Assembly: GCA_046757565.1 (NCBI GenBank) | Contig: JBHHYN010000165.1 | Span: 1-5,124 of the forward strand | Direction of reading: 5' to 3' | DNA: 5,124 nucleotides | Source of the DNA: JBHHYN01 sp046757565 | GTDB taxonomy: Bacteria; Pseudomonadota; Gammaproteobacteria; Eutrophobiales; Eutrophobiaceae | In this document: positions 1 to 4,989 of the stretch, piece after piece | How positions within the stretch are numbered: position 1 is the first letter of the stretch | Layout of the letters: each line of letters opens with the position of its first letter | Program-made: the position numbers and the translations under genes | The notes under the pieces: model-generated | Seen by the model: the letters and a program-made list of their open reading frames with translations, nothing else | Databases searched by the model: none | Told to the model about the DNA's origin: nothing

Positions 1-1845
1 GGCGCGGCTGTAGGTCAGCATCTGCGTGACCAGGTCCCGCGCCCGTTCCCCGCCAATTTTGATCTCCATGAGGAACTCTTTCAGTTTATCTTCGCCCTCC
101 CTGACACAGCGCTTCAGAACCAGATCCGTATACCCCAGGATGCTTGCCAGAATATTATTGAAGTCGTGGGCGATGCCGCCGGTCAACTGGCCGATCGCCT
201 CCATCTTCTGCGACTGAAGCAACTGGTGTTGCAGGGTAGCCATCGCTGTTTCCGTCTGCTTGCGCTCGGTGATGTCCTGGAACAGGATAATGATGTAATC
301 CAGTGATCCGTCCTCCCTGCGGACACACTCGCCTGAGAGTGCGGCATAGACTGTTTTTCCATCCTTGCGCAGAAACCGTTTTTCTATGGAGTAGCCATCG
401 ATCACACCTGCTCTGGCTTGGTCAAGCAGCGCTACATTGCTTACCACATCATCCGGATGGGTGATATCAACCCAGGTCATCTGCAATAGTTCCTCCCGTG
501 AATAACCGGTGATGTCACAAAACGTCTGGTTGAACTGCACCCATTCTTTATCAGGCGAGGTAATTGCCATCCCTACCAGCCCTGCATCAAAAAAACAGCG
601 CAGCTGTTCGTCGCTTTTCCTCAACGCCTCTTCCGCGCGCCTGCGCTCGGTGATGTCCACTGCGCTGACGACGATGCCCTGCACCTGACCATCATCTCCC
701 CGGTGCGGGTCGTAGTGGACCACAAGCAGCCGTTTGCCCCGGTTGGGGAAGTCCAGCCGCAATTCATAATTCACCGCCGCACCGCCAAGGCATTGCTGCA
801 TGTAATCCTTGATCCCTCCCTCAAAGGCCTCCTTGCCGAACAGTTGTTGAGCATGGCACCCCACTATCTGGTCACGGATCTTGCCAAAGGCCTGTAGATA
901 GGCATCATTCACCTCACGGTAGATCAGGTCCCTGTCGATATAGGAGAGAAAGTTGCTGGTTGAAGAGACAATATGCCGGTAAAGGTCTAACTGCGCTTCG
1001 GCCGCCTTACGCTCATGGATGTCGCACATAGACCCCGCCATGCGAACCGGTTTGCCTTGATTGTCCCACACGGCCTGGCCCCGTCTTCGGAACCAGCGGT
1101 AGGCGCCGGATTTGGTCTGTACACGGTGTTCAATATCATAGGGGATTTGCTGTTGGTGATGGGCGCGGATGGCGTCGTGTGTCCGGCCCTGGTCGTCGGG
1201 ATGCACTCTTTCCATAAAATGTTCGTGGCCTGCTTCAATCTCTCCGTCTGTATAACCGAGCAGTTCATACAGACGTGGAGACCACCATGATTGGTTATTT
1301 TTGATGTTCCAGTCCCAGAGACCATCGTTGGTGCCTCTGACCGCCAGCTGGAAGCGTTCTTCACTATCCTGCAATTCCTGTTGTGCCCTTTTGCGGTCAC
1401 TGATGTCGTGCGCATCTACAATGACCCATTCGACATGACCGGCTTCAGCGTAATAGGGAGAGAGTATCACATTGAAGAAGTGGCGCCCGTTCGGCAGATC
1501 ACGCCAGTCATCAATTTTGACCTGTTCGCCGGCCAGGCAGCGGTCCATATCCGGACGGATGGTGGTTTCGAAAACTTCCTTACCGAAGATCTCTGCTATG
1601 CTGTGACCGACGATGTCATCACGGCCCTGGTTAAACAGATTGAGGTAACCGTCGTTCACCCACCGATAGGTGTAATCCCGATCCACGACGGCCATATAGT
1701 TGCCGTTGCTGGTGAGCAGTATCTGCCCGATATCGATCGGGTTTGGCGACGTAGCAGACCGGAAAAGAGCCGGCCACAGTTCCGGTAACCGCGCCAGCGC
1801 ACTCCGCAATTTCGCTGCAATGCCCCCTGGTGAGGGTTTGTTCAT
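1..1845 (-). CDS. Multi-PAS sensor histidine kinase, N-terminal 615 residues (3' end beyond the window)
   Basis: An uninterrupted minus-strand frame runs from ATG at 1845-1843 to base 1 with no stop, giving exactly 615 codons. An in-frame TAA lies five codons upstream, so this ATG is the first available; its Shine-Dalgarno is weak. Four PAS modules are visible: PAS1 (about 41-150), PAS2 (about 163-283, PAS_3 type with LWDWN and a W-S...LGY core), PAS3 (about 287-405) and PAS4 (about 411-530). Each ends in a DI-x-(D/E)-R-type linker (DISDRK, DIHERK, DITERR, DITERK). A HisKA segment follows, with the H-box GGIAHDFNNIL placing the phosphoacceptor at His560. No membrane segment or signal peptide is seen, so it is probably cytoplasmic. 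By family knowledge it autophosphorylates and passes phosphate to a receiver; the HTH-REC and REC-HD-GYP proteins upstream are the obvious candidates. The HATPase domain, and any C-terminal receiver, would lie past the left edge. The ligand is unknown; no heme or flavin signature was recognised. Confidence 0.93.
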   Translation of the reverse strand, partial: MNKPSPGGIAAKLRSALARLPELWPALFRSATSPNPIDIGQILLTSNGNYMAVVDRDYTYRWVNDGYLNLFNQGRDDIVGHSIAEIFGKEVFETTIRPDMDRCLAGEQVKIDDWRDLPNGRHFFNVILSPYYAEAGHVEWVIVDAHDISDRKRAQQELQDSEERFQLAVRGTNDGLWDWNIKNNQSWWSPRLYELLGYTDGEIEAGHEHFMERVHPDDQGRTHDAIRAHHQQQIPYDIEHRVQTKSGAYRWFRRRGQAVWDNQGKPVRMAGSMCDIHERKAAEAQLDLYRHIVSSTSNFLSYIDRDLIYREVNDAYLQAFGKIRDQIVGCHAQQLFGKEAFEGGIKDYMQQCLGGAAVNYELRLDFPNRGKRLLVVHYDPHRGDDGQVQGIVVSAVDITERRRAEEALRKSDEQLRCFFDAGLVGMAITSPDKEWVQFNQTFCDITGYSREELLQMTWVDITHPDDVVSNVALLDQARAGVIDGYSIEKRFLRKDGKTVYAALSGECVRREDGSLDYIIILFQDITERKQTETAMATLQHQLLQSQKMEAIGQLTGGIAHDFNNILASILGYTDLVLKRCVREGEDKLKEFLMEIKIGGERARDLVTQMLTYSRA

Positions 1846-1870
1846 CCGCTTAGTTTCCCGTTACGCATTA

Positions 1871-1876
1871 GTTATA
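1871..1876 (-). promoter_or_regulatory. Possible -10 element before the sensor kinase gene
   Basis: TATAAC on the minus strand lies about 26 bases before the kinase ATG. It would give a transcript with a leader of roughly 20 bases. No convincing -35 hexamer is present at 16-18 bases upstream, so this is a weak candidate. The 271-bp gap before the kinase gene makes a separate promoter plausible, but read-through from the HD-GYP gene is equally possible. Confidence 0.25.
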
Positions 1877-2103
1877 TCGGATTGACAGGTTATGCCGCCA
1901 GGACGCCCCCCGGCCTGTCATTGACGCGACAACCTTCCGCTCCGGGCTTCAGCACATCTTGTTGGATAAGGCATAAATCGAGCCAATTACTACCCTTGAG
2001 TGTATTGGGAACGATGTACGATGGCGTTTATCGACCGACTCTGCCCCGCCCCGCTATTTATGTTTTTATTGAACCCTGAAACAGACGGAGGTTCAGCAAG
2101 GTG

Positions 2104-2116
2104 ACAGCAGTGCTGT
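2104..2116. repeat. 13-bp perfect palindrome abutting the HD-GYP stop codon
   Basis: ACAGCAGTGCTGT consists of 6-base arms around a central G and begins at the base directly after the TAA of the HD-GYP gene. As RNA it could fold into a 5-bp stem with a 3-base loop. It lacks a following U-tract, so it may be an mRNA 3' structure or a protein binding site rather than a terminator. Its role is not known. Confidence 0.4.
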
Positions 2117-3256
2117 TTATCCGTGTATCGGACCCGGATGGCAGTGCGTCTGTTCCGTTGCCTCCACCGGCATGATTTTGTCAAGCATCCGGCTGCCCGG
2201 GGTGTTGTTCCGGTCAGCGGTCATGGCCAGTTCGTCAGGGCGATCGCGGACAATGTGAATGAACCGGGATACCAGCTCCGGGTCGCGCCATCCCCGCGTT
2301 GCCTCCACCTGCATTACAGCAATGATTTCTGCAGCAGGCAGCCCCGGCTTATAGGCCCGGGGAAACGCCAGGGCATCATAGATGTCCGCAATCTGAAAAA
2401 CCCTGGCCAAAAAAGGAATATCACTCCCTGCGAGTCCATCGGGATAGCCGCTGCCATCATATTTCTCATGGTGATGGCGGATGATCGGCAGGGTGGTTTT
2501 CAGTGTCTTCATGCCCTTGCATAACTCGTAACCGATCACGGTATGCCGGCGCATGATAGGCCATTCATCATCGTCCAGCGGGCCCGGTTTGAGCAAAATC
2601 CGGTCCGGCACACCCAGTTTGCCGATATCGTGCAGTATCCCGCCACGGCCCAGGGTGAGGATCTCATGCTCCGTTAGTCCAAGGGACTTACCAAAGACCG
2701 TACAGACATGCACGAGCCGGCTACAGTGATCACCGGTATTCCCGTCCTTGGCTTCGACCATGCGGGCCAGGGCAAAAAGGATCACCTCTATATTTTCAAG
2801 TTGATCGGTCCTGCGTTTTAATATGGCGGCGGAGTTGACCCGGGCGATGAGCTCATCGGCGCTGTAGGGCTTTTTGATATAGTCATTGGCGTAACCGTTC
2901 AGGGAGTGCGTCAATACCGTGGCCGGATCGTCCCCGGTAACCAGGATAACGGGCAGAAAGCGCATCCCCTCTTCATCACGGATCCGCCGGCATACTTCAT
3001 CGCCATCCATGCCCGGCATATGGCGATCCAGGACAACCACATCAAACTCCTGTTGCCTGATCGCAGTAATGGCATCGCGGCCGCAGGCCGCTTCAACCAC
3101 TTCGTAAACGGGATCATCGAGAATATGGCTTTCAAGCGCCCTCTGCTGGGGCTCATCATCGACCACCAGTACCCGTACCGGATATTGCTCCAGTTCACCG
3201 ATTTGTTTTGTCATCACCTGCGTCATCGTGTCATCTTCTTTTCTTGCTACGGTCAT
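2117..3256 (-). CDS. Response regulator with REC and HD-GYP domains, probable cyclic-di-GMP phosphodiesterase
   Basis: The protein has 379 aa. The receiver domain (about 27-145) has the acidic pair Asp33/Asp34, phosphoacceptor Asp77 in VVLDRHMPG, Thr107 and Lys129 of KKP. After a short helical linker the HD-GYP domain (about 155-340) carries His177, the HD pair His209/Asp210 in ILHDIGKLG, His238, the HHEKYDGSGYP signature (262-272) and Asp291 in IADIYDAL. All expected metal ligands and the GYP loop are present, so hydrolysis of cyclic-di-GMP, as in RpfG-type proteins, is expected; this rests on the family, not on an assay. The architecture is the common REC-HD-GYP type. A polar tail of about 35 residues follows the domain. 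The start is uncertain: the first ATG (3256) has a poor ribosome site, while ATG codon 11 (3226) has AAGAAG eight bases upstream, and Met15 is also possible; all keep the receiver intact. It lies 39 bp after the HTH-REC gene, probably in one operon. Confidence 0.95.
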   Translation of the reverse strand: MTVARKEDDTMTQVMTKQIGELEQYPVRVLVVDDEPQQRALESHILDDPVYEVVEAACGRDAITAIRQQEFDVVVLDRHMPGMDGDEVCRRIRDEEGMRFLPVILVTGDDPATVLTHSLNGYANDYIKKPYSADELIARVNSAAILKRRTDQLENIEVILFALARMVEAKDGNTGDHCSRLVHVCTVFGKSLGLTEHEILTLGRGGILHDIGKLGVPDRILLKPGPLDDDEWPIMRRHTVIGYELCKGMKTLKTTLPIIRHHHEKYDGSGYPDGLAGSDIPFLARVFQIADIYDALAFPRAYKPGLPAAEIIAVMQVEATRGWRDPELVSRFIHIVRDRPDELAMTADRNNTPGSRMLDKIMPVEATEQTHCHPGPIHG

Positions 3257-3295
3257 CCAGGCCCGGTGGGGGCAGTAAACTAACGGATACAGAGG

Positions 3296-3883
3296 CTATT
3301 CATCTTCCGCTTTGATCCCCATAGCGTTAAACAGGTCCTCCGGTTCAAAGGGTTTTTTCAGGCACACCTCGACGCCGGCGCTGAGGATCCGCCCGACATT
3401 CTCCTTGCTGTAGTAGCCGGTCATGGCGATGACACGAATGTCCTTGGTCATCTGGCCGCTTTTGATGTCGCTGCAAACCGTAAAGCCGTCTATATATGGC
3501 ATCATCAAGTCCAGCAAAACGATGTGTGGTTCGAAGGTATACAGCAGCGAACCGGCCCGGAACCCTTCGTTGGCAACTTTTACCTCAGACACCTCGGAAG
3601 AGAATGTCAACAACTCCTCGAGATAGCGGGCAAACTGCTCATCATCATCGACGATGAGCACACGCAGTCCTGAATAGTCCCTGATATTGAGTGGTAGATT
3701 TCGTGCCCTGGCAAAGGCCTCGATATGCTTGTACAGATAACGCCTGTGACCACCAGGGGTCAACACGGAATCCAATTCTCCTTTTTGGGACAATTGCCTG
3801 ACAGTGACCGGTGATACCATTAATATTTCGGCGACTTCGCTGGGCGTAAAATATTTTTTGCGCAGCGGGGAAGAATCATTCAT
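3296..3883 (-). CDS. HTH-REC protein: MerR/excisionase-type DNA-binding domain followed by a receiver domain
   Basis: The protein has 195 aa. Residues about 11-60 form a MerR/excisionase-like winged helix (FTPSEVAEIL, SPVTVRQLSQKGEL, wing TPGGHRRY), a fold known for DNA binding. Residues about 73-190 are a receiver domain with Asp79/Asp80, phosphoacceptor Asp125 in LLDLMMP, Thr155 in AMTG and Lys177 of KKPF, so all phosphorylation residues are intact. The order, DNA-binding first and receiver last, is the reverse of OmpR- or NarL-type regulators. The start is well fixed, since an in-frame TGA lies two codons before the ATG; a GGA about ten bases upstream is a modest ribosome site. It is the first gene of the inferred operon with the REC-HD-GYP gene and has a good promoter upstream. 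Probable role: phosphorylation-controlled transcription factor; its targets are unknown. A role as adaptor protein rather than transcription factor cannot be excluded. Confidence 0.93.
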   Translation of the reverse strand: MNDSSPLRKKYFTPSEVAEILMVSPVTVRQLSQKGELDSVLTPGGHRRYLYKHIEAFARARNLPLNIRDYSGLRVLIVDDDEQFARYLEELLTFSSEVSEVKVANEGFRAGSLLYTFEPHIVLLDLMMPYIDGFTVCSDIKSGQMTKDIRVIAMTGYYSKENVGRILSAGVEVCLKKPFEPEDLFNAMGIKAEDE

Positions 3884-4008
3884 GACTCATATTCCAACAG
3901 TATGGAGATGATTGAACAGGGTTTTGGGCAGTTGTTTATTTATCCGGCCAATCCAAAAGATCCATTAAACCTGGCATCATCCTGATACAGGGGTTCCATT
4001 AGCGGATC

Positions 4009-4036
4009 AGTATAATCGAAGATTTAACTGAATCAA
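4009..4036 (-). promoter_or_regulatory. Sigma70-type promoter for the HTH-REC / HD-GYP operon
   Basis: On the minus strand, TTGATT (4036-4031) is followed after a 16-base spacer by TATACT (4014-4009). Both hexamers match the sigma70 consensus at five (-10) and four (-35) of six positions. AT-rich DNA directly upstream could act as an UP element. Transcription would begin near 4002, giving an untranslated leader of about 118 bases before the HTH-REC ATG. Confidence 0.65.
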
Positions 4037-4044
4037 GCGAATTC

Positions 4045-4064
4045 ATTATTTTTATCGAAATAAT
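4045..4064. repeat. AT-rich inverted repeat just upstream of the -35 box
   Basis: ATTATT and AATAAT form 6-base arms around an 8-base spacer containing TCG. The site ends nine bases before the -35 hexamer, centred about 52 bases upstream of the predicted start of transcription. That position suits an activator site or UP element. Autoregulation by the HTH-REC protein is possible but is only a guess from position. Confidence 0.35.
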
Positions 4065-4065
4065 C

Positions 4066-4083
4066 GGTTAAGCGATATTAACC
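4066..4083 (-). terminator. Possible weak terminator of the crcB-DUF190 operon
   Basis: GGTTAA and TTAACC form a perfect 6-bp stem with a 6-base loop, thirteen bases after the DUF190 stop. In the direction of transcription it is followed by GATTATTTCG, which is T-rich but not a clean T-run, and the stem has only two G-C pairs. It could end transcription weakly, or be an operator for the adjacent promoter. Confidence 0.35.
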
Positions 4084-4095
4084 CCTGGAGAGTGC

Positions 4096-4413
4096 TTAAG
4101 GAACCACGTCTACCGGCTGAATGGTCACCAGCCGGTGGGCCGTCATCTCTTTCAAAAGGGGCATTACCCGTTCTATGTTTTCCTTGGTATCGATGAATTG
4201 GACAATCAGGGGGAGTTTCCCCCCCGCATCCACAAGCGACGTGCTGTGTACCCCTTCGGCGCCGGTAAAACCGGCGACACAACGGACGACACTGCCTCCC
4301 GCCATCCCCTGGTGGTGTAGCATGTTGAGTATCTCCAGATGCAACGGATGGTGATGCCATTCGTCACCTTCATTGATATAGACAGAGACCAGTTGCCGGG
4401 ATTGCGCGTTCAT
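4096..4413 (-). CDS. DUF190 family protein, partner of the CrcB fluoride channel
   Basis: The protein has 105 aa, the usual length for this family. It shows the family pattern: an N-terminal strand SVYINEGD, a helix with HPLHLEILNMLHHQG, the AGGSVVRCVAGF segment, VHSTSL, the LPLIVQFID strand and a final VTIQPVDVV strand. Family knowledge places it in a compact ferredoxin-like fold related to PII/CutA proteins; its biochemical role is not established. The gene overlaps the end of crcB by four bases (ATGA), so translation is probably coupled, and the pairing of DUF190 with crcB is a recurrent arrangement. This supports a role in fluoride resistance, for example modulating or sensing the channel, but that is inference. 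No membrane segment is present, so it is likely cytosolic. A His-rich patch (WHHHP at 19-23, HH at 33-34) might bind metal. Confidence 0.92.
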   Translation of the reverse strand: MNAQSRQLVSVYINEGDEWHHHPLHLEILNMLHHQGMAGGSVVRCVAGFTGAEGVHSTSLVDAGGKLPLIVQFIDTKENIERVMPLLKEMTAHRLVTIQPVDVVP

Positions 4414-4790
4414 GATGATACCCAGCGCACCAGGGTCATGCCCGCCAGCACAGCCGCCAGCGCCAGCACATTATTGAGCAGGAAACTGCCGATCGCATCC
4501 AGCCAGTGCCCCTGCTCCAGCAAGCGCATGGTTTCAAAGGCAAAGCTCGAAAACGTCGTATAGGAACCACAAAACCCGACGGCAACAAGCAGCCGCAGAT
4601 CGGGACTGGCGATCACACGTTCCGTGGTCCAGACGAGAAATGCGCCGATGAGCAGACTCCCCGTGGTGTTGACCGCCAGGGTTCCCCAGGGTAGCGTAGG
4701 ATCCAGAAAACGCGCCAGCCAGGTACTCACCAGGTAGCGTGCGTTGGCGCCAAGGAAGCCGCCCACTCCGACCCAAAGCGCTTCAGTCAC
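4410..4790 (-). CDS. crcB: Fluoride channel CrcB/Fluc
   Basis: The 126-aa protein is full length, with four hydrophobic helices (about 4-24, 34-57, 64-90, 97-122). Family signatures are present: GGFLGANARY with Arg18 near the N-terminus, the NTTGS motif with pore Asn41, and GFCGSYTTFSSF in helix 3. The last holds the phenylalanines Phe80 and Phe83 that correspond to the Phe-box of characterised Fluc channels, and the glycine/threonine break that binds the central sodium ion. Fluc proteins form antiparallel dimers in the inner membrane and export fluoride. The start is GTG (4790-4788). An in-frame TGA three codons upstream rules out a longer form, and the GTG has no ribosome site of its own. 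A 10-codon leader ORF with an excellent ribosome site ends on the same GTGA, so crcB is probably translated by coupling. Its 3' end overlaps the DUF190 gene by four bases. Confidence 0.96.
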   Translation of the reverse strand: MTEALWVGVGGFLGANARYLVSTWLARFLDPTLPWGTLAVNTTGSLLIGAFLVWTTERVIASPDLRLLVAVGFCGSYTTFSSFAFETMRLLEQGHWLDAIGSFLLNNVLALAAVLAGMTLVRWVSS

Positions 4791-4819
4791 GGTTTTTCAA
4801 CCCGGAACTGTATGAACAT
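4787..4819 (-). CDS. Ten-residue leader peptide ORF coupled to crcB
   Basis: ATG at 4819-4817 opens a 10-codon frame (MFIQFRVEKP) that stops at a TGA sharing three bases with the crcB GTG, forming a GTGA overlap. It is preceded by the best ribosome binding site in the window. The peptide resembles no family I know. Its likely role is to load ribosomes that reinitiate at crcB, which lacks its own site. The sequence shows the arrangement; coupling is inferred. A sequencing error fusing the two frames is unlikely, because crcB from GTG already has the normal N-terminus. Confidence 0.5.
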   Translation of the reverse strand: MFIQFRVEKP

Positions 4820-4822
4820 TTA

Positions 4823-4831
4823 TTCCTCCCC
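4823..4831 (-). promoter_or_regulatory. Strong Shine-Dalgarno of the crcB leader ORF
   Basis: GGGGAGGAA contains a full GGAGG, five bases before the leader ATG. It lies about 35 bases ahead of the crcB GTG, too far to serve it directly. CCCGG (4831-4835) and CCGGG (4801-4805) can pair to enclose this site and the leader start, which might modulate translation. Confidence 0.6.
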
Positions 4832-4847
4832 GGGATCAGGCGTATTC

Positions 4848-4853
4848 ATTATA
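4848..4853 (-). promoter_or_regulatory. Probable -10 box (TATAAT) of the crcB operon
   Basis: A perfect TATAAT occurs on the minus strand about 17 bases before the strong ribosome site. No good -35 hexamer lies 16-18 bases upstream and no TGN extension is present, so the promoter would need an activator or be moderate. The transcript would start near 4841, leaving only about 20 bases before the leader ORF, too short for a riboswitch. Confidence 0.45.
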
Positions 4854-4918
4854 CAAGCTGCCTCTACGCTGAATGCTCCGTCCAACCCCATACGACGTGG
4901 CATTCATTGAATGTGCAT

Positions 4919-4980
4919 CAGTATACACCGCGTTTACCCCTCTCCGAAGCAGGTCAATAGCAGACGGGGCAGTATACACC
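4919..4980. repeat. Pair of 11-bp direct repeats CAGTATACACC
   Basis: Identical copies occupy 4919-4929 and 4970-4980, 51 bases apart start to start. Each contains the palindrome GTATAC and, read on the minus strand, a TATACT that resembles a -10 box. The spacing is close to five helical turns, so both copies would face the same side of the DNA. They may be operator half-sites or alternative promoters upstream of crcB; no known regulator site was recognised. Confidence 0.45.
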
Positions 4981-4989
4981 AGGACGGGT

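Larger units (their letters stand above)
1846..2116. other. Intergenic region between the HD-GYP gene and the sensor kinase gene
   Basis: This 271-bp stretch has no convincing gene on either strand. It contains a 13-bp palindrome touching the HD-GYP stop codon (2104-2116), a 6-bp stem inverted repeat TGAACC/GGTTCA at 2070-2095, a GC-rich block (2041-2053 region) and a 7-base tandem repeat ACGATGT/ACGATGG near 2010-2025. None of the inverted repeats is followed by a T-run in the direction of transcription, so no intrinsic terminator is called. It probably carries the kinase gene's own regulatory DNA. Confidence 0.5.
3884..4095. other. Intergenic regulatory region upstream of the HTH-REC gene
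   Basis: This 212-bp stretch separates the DUF190 stop from the HTH-REC start. From right to left it holds a GGTTAA/TTAACC hairpin, an AT-rich inverted repeat, a sigma70-type promoter and a transcribed leader of about 118 bases with two very short overlapping ORFs. The DNA around 4031-4080 is markedly more AT-rich than the genes. No known riboswitch fold was recognised in the leader. Confidence 0.6.

Noticed and set aside
1015..1788. Long plus-strand open frames (91 and 165 codons) and a 142-codon minus-strand frame at 987-1415
   Set aside because: They lie within the PAS domains of the sensor kinase, whose frame is continuous and full of recognisable motifs. The alternative frames show no domain pattern.
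2065..2095. TGAACC/GGTTCA inverted repeat as a terminator for the HD-GYP gene
   Set aside because: The 6-bp stem has a 14-base loop and is followed by AATAAAAAC, not a T-run, in the direction of transcription.
1882..2184. Small frames in the gap before the kinase (65 codons plus strand, 64 codons minus strand)
   Set aside because: There is no ribosome site worth noting and no family resemblance, and the minus-strand one overlaps the end of the HD-GYP gene.
2123..3283. Several plus- and minus-strand frames overlapping the HD-GYP gene
   Set aside because: They are antisense or out-of-frame shadows of a gene with complete REC and HD-GYP motifs.
3884..4002. Cyclic-di-GMP riboswitch in the leader of the HTH-REC/HD-GYP operon
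   Set aside because: This would be attractive given the HD-GYP gene, but I see neither the conserved GEMM-type cores nor the paired stems; only a short CCTG/CAGG hairpin is present.
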